Below, one piece after another: positions 20,356 through 34,700 of a stretch of DNA of 64,000 nucleotides. Origin of the DNA: Chamaea fasciata (lineage: Eukaryota > Chordata > Aves > Passeriformes > Sylviidae). Position numbers and translations under genes: made by a program. Each line of letters begins with the position of its first letter. The stretch's first letter is position 1. The stretch covers positions 6,682,501 through 6,746,500 of the forward strand of contig JARCOQ010000016.1 in NCBI GenBank assembly GCA_029207755.1. The letters are read 5' to 3'. The notes under the pieces were generated by a model. It was not told where the DNA came from, ran no database searches, and saw only the letters and a program-made list of their open reading frames with translations.

Positions 20356-21988
20356 TGGTATGATATACAACCATTATGGTTAAGAAGAAAAAAAAAAAAC
20401 CAAAACAAAACAGAGGAGTTACAAAAAAGGCCAGGTACATGTTCACCATTAGGTTTCTGTGCACAGTGTCCAAGAAAATAAACTTCCCTCTGAATGATGT
20501 GAATAAAACTCCTGGGGCCTCCCATTACCAAGGGACCTGAGGCACGCGACGTGACGGCTGGGCAGCTGCACCCAGTGCAGAGGACAATGGAAGAAATGAG
20601 GCTTTTCTGGGACTTCAGCAGCCTCCCGGGCAGAGGGGCCACTGGAGGAGTCTTGGTGTGAAATTAGAGGAGGAACAGGAAGGAAGGAGTTGGGAATTGC
20701 ATAGTGAGGAGCAATGTGGTATCAAATATGCAGAGCACCTAAGAGCTTCATGCTACAGTTATCCTCTTCAGGAAAGGAGTGTTTTGAACTTTCTGGTTGT
20801 CAATTTATGTTCCACTTTGTTCATGCAGCCACAGGGGCTGGGTGAGCACACGGGAGCTCCAGGCCACCAGTAACCCATCCCTTGTCTCCCAGCTGGGCAG
20901 CACGCTCACCATCACGGCTTGGCAGAGATCCCACACTCCCCTGAAAGCACAAACCACTTGTCAGCCATCTAGGAACTGCTACCAAAACATCCCACGCTTC
21001 TGCTGGGCCTCCTGGACTGCCTAGGGAAGCCATCCATAGCACGCACACAATTTCTGGGAAAGGGAAGCAGGCTGTGATGGAAGGAGGTACAGATCAAGCC
21101 TTGTCAGGTCTCTGTCTCAAGGCATGAGATCTGCTCCTCAGTACCTCCCTGGGGGGCTTTTCCCCTCCCACCCAGAGACGTTCACTGAGTGGCACTGACA
21201 CACTTGCTGAGCTGGAGAGCACCCTGGCTTCCCCTTGGACCCCAGGTAGGAAGTACTTCAAAGACAGCTCCTCTCCCCAGCGAAGGGGAAACCCACCCAC
21301 CTCACCTCCTCTGGGATCAGGGGGGTGGCAGGGATCAACAAGCCAAGACACTTCTCTCTTCTTCAAAGGGCTCAGAATGGTATTTCAGTGGCTGCTGGGA
21401 GGAAGAGAAGGAGGCACCAGAAGTGAAGCCTGGGTTGGCTCCCACAGGTACCTGGACCTTGCTCTGGGGGCACCCACCCACTCCTGTCTCCCACCACCAC
21501 CACCTTCAGCACCCAAAGCTCTGTGAGCAATGGCTGAGCAGCTCCCTGAGAAACGGTTTAACTCTCAGAAAGGCCAAACTTTTCATGTGGTTTCAGGGAA
21601 CTGCTATGGAAATCCTGACTTAGAATCACTTAAAAACCCCATGCAACGTGTCCCCCTCAAAGCACTCAAATGAACATCCCTTGCATCTTGGCTGAGATGA
21701 CTGTACACGGAAAATCAACACCTATCAAATGGAGAAAACTTAAAAAGGACAGGAGGGGAAGGGAGCACTCCATCCTTCACATTTGGATACATGGATGCAC
21801 GCTAAAAATCTTAGCTTGAACCCTTTTATCAGCACACAAAATGAACTCAGTTTAATAATACATACAGGATACAAACACTACAGTTATAATTCCCAAGACA
21901 GCACAAGAAATTCACAGCCAAGTCTTGATTTGATTTCCTTTACAATTACAATGCAGTCTTGAACACTGGACACGAGAGTCCAACATGC

Positions 21989-21996
21989 TATTTACA
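21989..21996 (-). promoter_or_regulatory. Pumilio-type element in TTYH3 3'UTR
   Basis: TATTTACA on the plus strand is TGTAAATA on the transcript strand, an exact PUM consensus. Binding is inferred. Confidence 0.3.
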
Positions 21997-24900
21997 TTTC
22001 ACATTGTGGAGATGTTTGTGTGCTTGGAAGAGTTCTCAGTTCCAAAAGAAAGTGTCATTCACACATGATGATGCAGTGGAAATAAACCAAGCCAACCAGA
22101 CAAGCCAATGACCACATTTGTGCTTCTGAAAAAGTAACATGAAGTGTCTTCACTGATGCAGTCACCTTCAACCGGACAAGCTGCCATCCACTCTGCAGTC
22201 AGTGAGGTGTCCAGAGGCCAATCTCAGCTCCCCCGACTTCTGGACCCTTTTTCTAGCAACCAGTAACATGAGAAGTGTCCGATAAGGTCAGCTGGGACAC
22301 ACCAAGTGATATGGCCTTGGCATTTTGTCACATTGAAAACAGAGAGACACGATGGAAGAGAGAGAAGTCTCTACAGCTTTACCTCCTGCAGCTTGAAGAG
22401 TTTGGACTCCCTCAACCACGAATGCCATCCAGAACAGATGAGTCTTCGCCAGATAGCACCTGCTGTTCACCCGAGAGGGAGGCACAGAGTCTGGGAGATC
22501 TTGGCTTTTCAAAGTCCCCTCCTCAGACAAAATGTGACCATATGGATGAGACTGATTATGTCGCAGCCATAAGAATAGGCAAAGGCCATCTGTTCTTCAG
22601 CAGATCCATTCAGACCAGCCTGCAGAAATGCCACACTGTTGCTCAAGGTTCCAGTAAAATAAAAAAAGGAAAAAAAAAAAAAAAAAGTAGTAGTAATAAC
22701 AATAATAACAAACCAAAAGAAACCCATTTGTCTGTGTTTCCTATCCAGCGCTCTGCACAGCATGCAGCGGGGCAGCAGAGTTCCAGGATGCTTTACAAAA
22801 GTGCAATATCCATGTCAAGTAAAGGAAGTGCTGGCTGGACACAGGTACACGGCTCACACCGCAGTCACGTTGTGCTGGCCTCCAGAGAGCAAAATGTTAT
22901 CTCTATAACATTCTTTCCAGTTATATGTTGAAGTCACAGAGCACGGATCTTCACAGCTGTGCCTTGCTGCGAGCCCCAAACACTGTCAGGAGTTGTTCTG
23001 GGTGCTGGAAGTGGCTATGCCAGACCTTGGAAGGAAGCAGGTCAAGGTGGCTTTTCCATTAGATGCTGCAAGCAAAGGCATTGCCTCACTCCCAGCATTG
23101 TGTGTCAGAGACAATGCCACGGTGACAATTTGGACCTAGCCCAAAGTGCAGCCACACACAGGCTCAGGGTGCATTCTGTGCACAAAGAGGTTTCTACACA
23201 GAAGCACTTGTTTTCACAGGGTTGCCCACACCCTCCAGCCTCCAAGACACTTGCCTTCCACCGTAAGGACCGGGCCACAGATTGCAGGGCAGGTCCCCTA
23301 AAATTGGTAATGTGAGTAGCAATTGGAGGACATCCTTGCAAGGAGGGATGACGGCAGAACAACTCAGTCTTGATAAGGATTATATGGCTCTTGATTCTTT
23401 CTTCAAAGTGAGGAAAAGGTTGGGGTTCCCTCCAGAGAGCAGTTGGGTGCTTGGGGCCCTGCAAGATCACCACACCCTGCACACCCACATCTCCTGGTAG
23501 GCTCTAAGACAGGATGGAAACCCTGGGGCTCGTGAGCCACAGTGTCCCTCCGTACCACCCGTGACCACGTTTCCCTGCCCTTGTTATTTGATAAAACAGA
23601 GGTATGTTTCATTGTGAAGCCCATCCAACGTGTCTGAAAGGGCATCCTCAATCCTGAGCAAGAACATCCTGCTTCCAGAGATTTATGGTGAAGTGTGAGG
23701 TTTATTCCAGATCCTTCTCTTCCTGTCTGTATGGTGATGCCTCCTCCCTGTCTCTCACTCCTTTGAATGGTAACAGCTGGCCTTGCAGTTTAGTAGTGGT
23801 TTCTATCTTAAGAGGAGTCTCAAAGCTTGCTCTGCCACAGAGCTGGTACCATTTCCCAGCAGATCCCTTGAGCCTGTTTAGCTGCCTGCCAGGAGCAGTT
23901 CCCACCTCACTGCAAGAAGGCAACTGACTTGAGTAAAGGCAGGTTGGTAATTCTGTGCCCCAAAGAGCAAACGTGGGGTAAACAGACACCGAGTCTGAAC
24001 ATCACTGAGGTGACAATGAACTGCCTCTGCCAACGGCTCCACTCCACTTTGAGAGATGTTTCCCACTCAATTTCCTCTGCCAGTTATTTAGTATAATGCT
24101 CAGCAGCTCTGCTAAGATTGCCCCTACTAAGAGGTAAAAAGACAAAAAGGAACATCATAGTTACCCTGTTGAAAGGGCAGTAGTTGACAGTACCTCCCAA
24201 GAGGCAGTCTCCTCTTCCAGCAGGAAGCTGGCAGTGCCCTTTGGAGCACTGCTCTTCAGTGGGAAGTACAGCACCAGTGAAGGATGTTGCCCTCTGCAGG
24301 CACCCAGCTGCCCCTTTGCAAGCCTTGTTCTGCCTCACGTCTAGAAAATGCCTTACATGTGCATTAGTATGGTCAGATAGTGGTTAGCAATGTGCCTTTG
24401 AAAAACTAAACAAAATAGAATAAAATATAAATCTGTTCTGACAGTCACAATGGTGTCGAGGTTTTCTGACTCTAGGACACAGAAGATACACTGACAATCT
24501 TGTGAGTTTGTTAGGACTGAGGCTCCAAAAACCTCCTTCAATGCCATTTCAGCAACCCTGTGCTGCAGGTTATGATTTATAAAAAAGGAAAAAAAGAGAG
24601 TCCAGCAGAGATCACAGGTCATGCCTGCGGGGAGAGCTTGCATTTGCTATAAATCCATTGGTGCTTCCAGTTTCTCTTGCTTTTGCAAGCTGACTGTCCC
24701 ATAAGATCTAGCATCAGAGAGCCAAAACTCTTTAGTGCAAAAATACCTCCCACAAAGTCTTGTAAGTCTTTCCCTGGAAAAATTTGGCACCAAGTGAGTG
24801 GCTGGCTCCTGTTTGATCTGTGTCAGCCTAGGGAAGGCAGCACCCAGAATGCCATCTGCAAATCCCTGGGCTTCCCTGATGGAGCAGAGAGGTCAGGTGC

Positions 24901-25698
24901 AGAGCAGTGGACAGGGTAACTGACTGATGCTGGGCCCCCCTGCTCCTCCTCAAGAATTCGTGTGATAGATTTAGAGGGAAAGAAAAAGGCATTTTCTTAA
25001 TGGACTCAGAAAAAAAAAAAAATTAAGAAGTTGACCAGGGTAGTGAAATGGTTTGCTCTTCTAGAGCAAATTCCAGTGGATATGCAGTGACACCATGAGG
25101 CAGGAGGTCCCTCCTTCCTCACCCAGGGCAGTGCACCAGAGGATTCCCAGCGAGATGCTGCGCTCTGCATTCCCTCAGCATTCCCTCGTTGCACTCCAGC
25201 CACAGGCACCCAGCCCTGCTTCTTCAGTGTCTGACAGGCTGCTGGTCCCACTGCAGAAGTGGAGAACGTCTACCACCATCTTTCACCAAGTCCCTCGTGG
25301 AACAGAAGGGAGGAAGAAGAGGGCAGAAGGTGTTCAGCGCCTGTTTCTGACAGGCTGCTCTGGTAAGCTGGCCCGTGGGCTGGGGGCAGTCTCCTGCCCA
25401 GGCGCTGTCAGCTGCTGGCCTGCACACCTTTGCTCACTTGCACATCAGGTACTACAAGGTGAAGGCTTAAATTCAAAAAGAGCTTCCACTCAGTGGGCAG
25501 GTTCCAGGTTGGAAGGGCGGTCTGGACTGGAGAAACAGAAGGAGCTGCACTAGATTTTAGAGCAGCAGGTTTGTTCTACGAGGACAGCACAGGGGCACAG
25601 CAGTTGGCACATTGTTTAGTCTGACTGCACGTGTGAGTTTTGTTTTTTGTTTTCATTTTTGTTGTTTTTTTTTTTTCTTTTTCTTTTGCTTTTTCGTT

Positions 25699-25770
25699 TT
25701 AATGCACACTGCCAGCATCTGGACGAGGTTGGTTGGTGGCGAGGTATTTGGCTCTCATGCTGGAGGTGTA
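25699..25770 (-). CDS. TTYH3: TTYH3 exon 14, terminal coding part
   Basis: Twenty-three residues from YTSSMRAKYLATNQ to GSVH, then TAA. The acceptor is TTTCTCCAG. Its first Tyr completes a PPSY motif begun in exon 13. It was too short to show as an isolated open frame and was found by continuing the frame. Confidence 0.92.
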   Translation of the reverse strand, partial: YTSSMRAKYLATNQPRPDAGSVH

Positions 25771-28700
25771 CTGGAGAAAGAAAAGACAAGACAAAAAAAC
25801 AAAACAAACAAACAGAAAGTTAAGTCAGAATGACTAATGTCACGATGGAACCACAGATTTCTACCACTTCTCAGCATAACATGGTATGTATTTACAGCAA
25901 GCATCTCAAGGAGCTGCTGACTCAGTCTTAAGAGGGAAGTTTCACAAGTCACTGCACAGTTCACTCTGAGTAACATTCTGCCAGTCTGCTGCAGGGGTGC
26001 TGGCCAGGTCAGTGCAGACGTGCTGGTGATTTATCCAAGCTCTCCAGAGAAGGAAATCCAATAGTCACTAAGTCAAAACATGACATATGTTGTTTGAGAG
26101 AAGAGAGGGAAATGGGAATGATGCAGATGTAAAAACCCACCCCACACTTCCATCCTCTCTTAGTCATGTTACTGCTTTCAACCATGCCAGAAAAGGAGGT
26201 TGAAAAGAAAATGGGTGCTCATCGCATCTTCACAGTGCATTTTATAGCAACAGGGGCATCAAAAGACTGCATGAGCCATGGATGGGCAGCTTGAAAGAAA
26301 AGTGAGGAATAACAAAATGATTTATGCCCAAGAAAGAACAGACCCTACCAGGCTGGAAACAGGCTGCCATCAAACAGGATGATATTAGCAAGTTATCAGG
26401 TGGGTGACAGGCCACTGTGGTTTGGGATCCAAGCTGTGCACTGGGCAGCAGCAGATGAAACTCCAGCGTGGGGGTGAGAAGAGCAAGTCAGAAAGATGAA
26501 GGTTAATTCAATTTGGAGGTGGTGGTGCTGTTCTCATTCTCTTTTATTCTAAGCAAGCTAATCCTAAACGGCTCCCAGAAGCTACTGAGGTAACTTCAGC
26601 TTTGTGTCATTCAGCTTTGAATAATGAGCTGAAAAACATGTAAATAATGTCCAGCAGTAAGAATAGAACTTTGCCTCTTTACACCAATGTGTTCGATGTC
26701 TTCTGGGTCCTGCTACCGCAATATTAACAACCAAGCAATGAGGACAGATATTTCATTCCTCTTTTTATACCCTCTGGAGCCTGAATAATTCTACAATATC
26801 CACAGCTTACTTCCCAAGAGTGCTCTTCAGCATACTGACTTTTTATCACCTCTTAAACCCAACCACGTAAAGTAGCCAGTTAAGCTGGCAAAGAGACAAC
26901 TGAAAGGCAGCTCCACACCAGGAGGTGTGATTTATCTTGCTCACTGGGAAAGAACATTATGAGGCATCTTTAGGCTCTCAAAAGCTCAGCTGTCCATGGG
27001 GGAATTTTCAGAGAATTAACAGTATTTTATCAGTTTTCCTTCAAAGACTGACCTGGGTTGAACCTCTGCACAATAGAAGAGAGAAACTGCTCCTCTGGCA
27101 GAGCTGATCCCATCAGCACAAGATGAAGACACCTGTGGCTTATTTGCACACTCAGCTTTTAGTGTCTTCCATAATTGGAAAACTTTTTTTCAGAACATGT
27201 ATCTTAATATAAATCTCTGGCCCAGAAATGGCATCTATATTTAGGAGACAAAGGGTACATCTGTTCTTTCTAAGATGTATTTTTTGTCAGCAAGAGGGCA
27301 AAAGATAGAAAATAGCAAGCTGAGCTACTTTAAGGACAATAATCTGTACAGTTTATTAAATGTGATTACTGTTTCAGATATAAAGTTTAGGGCATTATTA
27401 ATGCATAGGAGAATAACCCAACAGGCTCAGAGAGGTTTAGAAGTCAAATTACTTTCTCACAGAGTAAGTAGGGCACTTTTCAGGTACTGCAATGCTGAAA
27501 TTATCAGCCAAGCCTCAAGCTAAGAAGAGGGTCTTAGAAGGAAAAATGCATTTGAGTGCCCAATTTCCATTTGCATTCTCTGTAGTGACATGTGACAGGA
27601 GATGAGTATGAACAGAGAACTTTTCCAGGTGTTAAAGTTTTGTTAGAAATATTTAGAAAAAAAATAATCTCAGATAATGGAAAGTTATTGTGCATCTTTC
27701 TGGACAAGTCATATAGGTTCAGCACATAACATGCAACATAAACTTTCTTTAAAGCATTAAAATCAAGGGGACCACTTGATGAATTTCATTTCAAAGATGT
27801 ACAAAGTACACCTATCATGGTGGGAAAAGCTGAAAAGAATTCCCTCCTTCCTCCAAAAAGAAAAGACCCCACGGTTGTTTAAGTGTCACTAAAACAAAGT
27901 CACCAAGAACACGAGATCTGGAGAGCCAAGCAGAGAGTATGTTACATTCAAACCTACCTGCAAATCCATCACAAGAAACAAATCAAGATTCAGAGCAGTC
28001 AGAGTTAGGGCTGATGTTCTCTCCTTAACTCAGGATTTTTGCACCTTTGTACCTCTTCCCGGTTCAACTGAACCAGTTACTCCTTCCGTTAGGTATTTTT
28101 AATGATCATGGTAAGTATGACTGAAACCTGGCAGTAGAGAGGCAACACTCCACAGTGCACCTCTCACCAGCACAGCTCTAGCAGTGTGCCCTGGATCTCA
28201 GTCCCAGCATCACCCTCCAGGTACAAGGGCTTCCTCCACATGCTGCAGCCCTTCCTCCAAGTGCTTCTCTGCATCCTCTGCTGGGAAGCAGAGGAAAGAT
28301 GCTGTGGAACACACAGGTCCCAACATCTGGACAGGCCAGCAGATGAAGATTTATCAGCAGACACTTTTGGATATGAAACCAAACTATATTATCCAGAGTT
28401 AAAATAGTTAGGTCTTCAGTTGCTTAAAAAAAAAAAAATAAAAAATCACTATGTCTTTAACTCCTGTAAAAAGTGATTCTAAAGACAGAAAGCCTGAGCA
28501 CAATTCAGACCAAGGAGGTGTTGGACTCCACTCTGAGGCCCACAGCTGTCAGGTTCACAGTTGCATTTAGTTTCCTTTAAAGAGGAGCTTTCATAGAAGG
28601 TTAAAGAACACGCACAATTCAGTCATTCTTCCAGCATGCTCACTGGAAGTACCCATGTGCCTGTACACCCTCACTCACCCTTTCAAAAACAGCACAGAGG

Positions 28701-31700
28701 ACAAGCTTCACCCCATACCTCCACCTCACTGTCAGTTTCCCCAAGAAGGTCACCTGAAAGAGTTCTTGTTACCATTCCTGCTGGTGGCCTGTGCTATTCA
28801 GCACAGCACCTCTCAGTCACTTACCAGCCAGCTCTGACAAACACAGCTGCTCGCACACAGGTTTATTTTTGTATTTCTCCAAAGAAAACAAAAGTCTCTC
28901 CTTCACATTTAGCCTTGTTGAGGGTATAAACTTTCATAGGTGTGGTTTGCCAGCACATGGGCACTTAACACACACAGCCTGGGCACAAAGGAATCATTGG
29001 TGGCAAAAAAAAAAAAAAAATTAAGGGAACAATCAGTTCATTTTAGAGGCCATAAATTCTACTGACTCCTGTGAAATCCATGAGCACTTCACAGCTAACT
29101 AAGCTATGCTGAAAGATCACTTACCATATGAAACCATGACTGAGTACAAACCATTTACTATTTGTGGTTAAAAACCCACGTGAATTTCTCTTGAGCTACC
29201 CTGACTTTGATTTCCTGCCAGAGCTGTTCAGGTAATCCAATAAAGACCAAAGCTTCTGGATTCAAGTTCTGAAAGGCTGATCTCAAACAGCTAGAGCACA
29301 GTAAACACAGAGGGTTTGGTGTTATTATGTATGGGAGGACCAAGATGCAGGGAAACAGCTAATTCCAGCCAGTGGGTTCTGAATTCAAAGGGACTTAAGT
29401 CTTTCAAGTCAAAAGAACTGAGCTTCTGTTGGTTTTGTTTGTTTTGAAAGCCTTGGAAAGAATGCAGTGCCTTTTCCATGGCCCTTCAGACAGCCACATT
29501 AAGCTCGGGTGGGACCATAGATAAACAGAAGACAGTGCAGACTGGGATCAGGTCATGTTCCAGCCCAGGGATTTCAAGTCTAGAATGAATTTCCCTAGAG
29601 TTTCCCCACCCTCACCAACATTTTGTTTCACGGAACAGATCCATCTAACATCGCTACAATACCACCTACAGGAGCAACAAAGCAGAAACCCCACCACAAG
29701 CTGAGGCCCAAGAGCAGTCTTAGCAAGACTTAAGACTGGAGAAAGCTGTGAGCCTTTCAAGGGAGCTGGCACCATGCTTCCAGACAGGGTTGTTTGCATT
29801 CGTGCACCGTGGCAGAGGCATCAAGACACCCGATGCAGACCCTTCCCAGCAGTCCCCAGGCAGGCAGGCAGGCAGCGAGGGGCAGCAGGGATGCAAGACC
29901 GGGCACCAACAGAACAGAAAGGAATCCAGTGCAAGGCTGAGAAAAGTGCCAACGAGAAGAAGCAGAGAAGAAGGAACAGCAGCAGCTTTATGGACAGGTA
30001 TTTCTGGGAAGAGAATGCAAGATATGACTGCGTGAGCCAAAAGCCACGGGCTCCCTGTTCCCACTGGAACCAACGCCTCCCTGGCACTGCATGAAGCACT
30101 GACCTTCACACCACCTGAGTTGTCTGGTAGCCCTAATCACACCCTGTATTTAACCAAGCTAATAACCCCCAGAAATGCAGACCACCTCCTCTTTCTGTGG
30201 GCACGTGGCTTTGTCACGAGGGAGGAAACATTGGCTGTCTTGGAGAACACCAGCAGCCACAGCCCGTGAGGAATTCAGACAGTGAAATGGTACTAGGAGG
30301 GCCCTGCTCACAGAGTCTGTGGGACATGGATGGGATGATTCGGACACACAGAGAACAAACAAAGCAGTAAAAGGTTTTGAAACAGAATGAAACAGATCTT
30401 AGTGATTATATCTGGACCCTTAGGGAAGCTTTTTTAAAAAAACTTGCTCCTTTCTGACCTTGAATGTAAGGACAAAAGGAAAAGCTGCACACAGATCTGA
30501 CAGGCATTTAAGTAACTCTTCAGGACAGTTTAAAATTAAAAACCCTACAAATGAGCTAAAAGCTTGTGGCAGGTTGGTATTGATGGTTTTGGGTGTTATG
30601 ACTACTGAGGACAAGCAGAACAGCAGCAGGGCTCAAGGAGAGCCAAAAGCTGAATTAAGACAATGATCCCTGACTGAAGTGCTGCTAGATTGGTTCTCTT
30701 TATTTCTAGAGAATGGCTTCTTGTGATGGGAGAACTTCTACGTTGCTTTTGAAGTGCAAGGTTATTTCTACATTTGAGCAGCACTCAGCACCTGGTGTTC
30801 AAGCTGTTGTGAAGCATGGAATCCAAGCTGGAGCTGCTGAGAAGTAGCTTTGGTGAGGCACGGGCACCTGTAACCCTCACACCGTGCACCAGAAGCCTCT
30901 GGAAGGTTGATACTGCTCCTTGAGTCTGCACCAGAGCCAAAAACGGATTTTTTAATTTAACCCTTGGCAGGAGGGAATGGGGTGGGAGGTGCAGAGGGAA
31001 GGAATGTGAAGAAATAAAAGGCACTGGCCTGGGATAAAGAGTGCAGGGATGAAGGGAGCGGTTGGGAGTGGAGAAGGGGTTGAGCAAGAAGGACCTTGTT
31101 TTGCAGTACCTGTTCCATTTGCGGGCGCTGTTACCAGTATGTCCGTGCACTGTCCGAGGGCTTAAGCTGCCAGCTCATATGGCTGCTACTGTCCATGGCA
31201 GCCAAATACAACTGTGATGACGCAAGAAAGAGAGAGAAAAAGAGAGTGCAGCCTCAACGTGCATGAAAAACACAGTGCAAGCAAGTGAAACCGTGGTGTG
31301 TGTCAGCGACAAGGTGGGTTCTACCACCCTAAGGGAATATCCCTGTGGCAAGAAGGAGAAAACAGAAGGAATGAGAGAAGGAAAAACACAAACAAACGAA
31401 CAAAAAAGCCAGGAAAAGTAACGGACAAACAATGCAGCAGGATCATCACATCTTAGTTTTCACCATCTGTTCACAGAAAGCTAAATGGAATAGGTCAGCT
31501 CTGTCTACCCACTGGACATAACCTACTTGGCTGGTTATCTCCCTTTCCTTCCTCCCAAAAAGCGGCAGGGATGCGTGCATTGGTATTCCCTTTCCATCTC
31601 TCTCCTCCCACAGACAATTTGCTATGAAAAGTTACCATTTCTTCTGCCTCAGTACTCTCTCAGCCACCTGCTACGGAGAGCTGCAAATACAAAAATCCCA

Positions 31701-34700
31701 AAAAAAGCCTTTCCCTGTTTTCTGCTAGTATGAGAATAGACAGCATTTTTCTTCTCTCCACTGCCTGTCTACTACATCCCTCCAGGAAACACATTTACCC
31801 TATAGCCTGGTTCCTTCCCTGCTCTGGGGAGAAGCTCCCTTTTCTATAGGTGCACTGCTGCTCCCTCATCCTCCCCAGCTCCGGCACCTCCCCACAGCCC
31901 ACACTCATGGCTGCCAACTCAAGTTACTCTGAAGAAAAAACCCTTTATCTACTCCCAAACCCCAGCCTAAGGCACCAGGACTCAGATTCCCACTCAGGGC
32001 TTTAACACAAACAGCTACTGAAGAACCAGGGAACTTCTTGCCTCACTACAGCCCCGTGGGAGGGAATGTGCTTTCTCTGAAGCAGAAGAGCTGTAGGGCA
32101 AGGGGAAGCAGGACATTGAAGGAACATGTGCCCTGGCTGTGCCAGAGGGACAGTGCCCTTCTGCCCCAGGAAACAGCAGCAGTGCAGCAGGTCAGGGACC
32201 CTGCTGAGCCCATCCCACTGCTGGGAGCGGACAACGTGACCGGAGCTCGCCATCAGAGCACCGGGGTCAGGAATCCTCTTTGGGAAGGGTGGAACAGGTC
32301 TGGCCAAGGACAGAGACAAGGATCAACTCTGCACATTTCCACCTCCTCTACAGCAAGATGAACTGGTCCTCTTGAAGTTGAACCATGGATGTGATGCCTT
32401 CATTTCCACCACAATGCCTACTCCTTCATCCACCAACCTCCTCTTCCTCCCCTTCCCAACAATTTGAACCAGGCATCACAGAGTGTATTTTCTTTACCTA
32501 TGCCTGAAGACTGATTGATCGTTAGGCATTTTACTACTCATCCTCTGTTATCACACCACCAAGTTAGTGAGCACTGGGATGGCATGTTCTCCAGGCTCTG
32601 CTGTAGATCAGGCTTACAGGATCCAGCAAGGGAGGGCAAGATTCATTTAGTTCTTACCCAGACAGGAAGACAAGCCCGTGTTTTATCCAGCATACAGAAA
32701 TGGCTATCAGGCCATTCCAAATACCAAAACCTTCCATGAAAGTTTCTTTTTTTTCCTCCATAGGAAATTAAATACAAAAATAGATTTCAAAGAAAGTAAA
32801 ACAATTGTGAAAGAAAGATTTTAAAAAAAAAATCTCAACAAAAAATAACACAGGTTTCATCCTACCATCTCTTTAGGGCAGATTAAGGAGAGAGGTTCAG
32901 CAATAACTCTGAATTTACAGTTTGAACATGTTTCTTTTTAAACTTGAGGAACCAATGGCACAGATAGCAAGTACACTGCATGCAAGTGAATCATCCTGCT
33001 GAAGTCACCCATCAAGATACTCATGCACTTCAGTGGTGGCAGGACTGGGCCCATAGGATTACCAGTGTTAATTGATCGAGTTTTAGTCTTTTCATGTGCG
33101 ATGTCCAAAGCAGCATAGCAGGGTTTTATTCTCCATGGCAGGTGAGACACAGCTTGTCTACCCAAGCTGCTGCCATTTATGGGCCAGATCCTGTGCTTGG
33201 CTGCACAATCAGCTCCCTTGGGAGTACACAGGAGTGGCAAACGTGTATCCCCCAAAGTTGCTGAAGCAAAGAGCAGTAAAGAGAGACTTACTGAGGGAGG
33301 TGGGGACTCCCGGCCAATGAGCGGGGTATTCTCGCAACGGGGGTTCTGGAAATTTGCATTCTGGCTCCTAGGAAAGGAAGAGACACATGGTAACGGGGCA
33401 CGTGCCATGCTTCTCTGGGGAGGGTCTCTGATGGGGACACAGGACAGAGCATCCTCACCCCCAGAACTACTCTGTCAGTTCAGCCTCCTTCAAAGCTTTT
33501 CTTACAGGCCAGGTGGATCCCCCCTTTTTCAGACAAGGGCATAAAACTATCATAATTCTCCTCAGATTGAGCACTATTTTTACATTCTTACTCAGAAGGG
33601 CCCACAATGAATCACATCAAGTGATTTAAAAATAGGCCCCTGTGAAAATCTGCCTCCCTGCAGCATCAGAACTGCCAAGTGGCAGAAACGGAGATAAAAT
33701 GAGGACAATGTCTAAGGGGATAAACAAAATGATGTGGCAGCCCAAAAAAAGATGGGCCCTGATGATAGTCCAAATGTAATCAGGGTTAGGCACTTCTGGA
33801 GGAAGCTCTGAAGATCCCACCTGGACTGGGTAGCTCCAAACTGCAACAGATGTCAGAGCTGACTGCAAATACTGTAGAAAGAGAGAGCCCACAGGTTTTT
33901 TCTTGGCTCTCAGTCTTTTGGGAGGCTTCTGGCAAGACTGCTCTGTCTGAAGAATTAAGTCTTCTGGTGATCTGAATCATTGTGCAATAAGAAGCCCAGA
34001 CATTACTTTCCTACTTCTTTTCTTAGACATTTTCCTGAGTCCTGGAGCACAAAGCTGTTCACATTTTGGAGCACGCTGTCTAACAAAACTCTTTCTAGCG
34101 CAGCACCTTCAAGCTATTCCCTTCTCCCATTAGATGCCAATCAGAAAACAAAACCCTTCTCTGCTTTTCACCACTTGGTCAGAAGTGCCAACCTAGCGGC
34201 ACTTGAGCCAACAGAAATGAGGAGGAAGCAAACGTGGAGGAGCTTCTTGTGGGGATACTCACATGTACTCCGTGACGGGAGCATTGCTGACTGTGTGTGC
34301 TGCTGCAGGGATGCTGGTCTCACTGCCATAACTACTCCCACAGCTATAGAGGCTGGGCATGTGCACTCTGTACAGATTATCGTGTGTCTGTCTACTCCCT
34401 TGAGCAGCTGATTCTTCTTCCCCATCATCATCTGAGCCTCTGCAAGAGGGAGAAAAAGTTCCTCCTAGAACCCTACAATGACCCCACACGTGGGGTTTGC
34501 AGGAAACCATGGTGATCCTAGGAACCTCCCAGTCATCTTCCACACCTCCACGTTTTGTACCCGTTTGGGATGCCTCAGGGTGGCAGTGTGAAACACAGCC
34601 CACACCACAGTGACTCAGACCTCCCACAGACCCCATCTGGAGGAGCACACTGCGTGATCCCCTCCAGCCTCCCTGCAGGCTTCTCTCAGGGTTTGGCACA

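Larger units (their letters stand above)
20055..25698 (-). other. TTYH3: TTYH3 3'UTR
   Basis: Runs from the stop codon at 25699-25701 down to a distal AATAAA at 20072-20077, about 5.6 kb. No intron-like coding exon appears after the stop. The distal end is AT-rich (for example the TATATA-rich stretch at 20,317-20,355), as is common near transcript ends. A proximal AATAAA at 23701-23706 would give a shorter form of about 2 kb. The extent is inferred without transcript data. Confidence 0.6.

Noticed and set aside
22275..22931. 218-codon plus-strand open frame
   Set aside because: Lies antisense within the TTYH3 3'UTR, contains poly-Lys/Asn from an A-rich tract and no domain.
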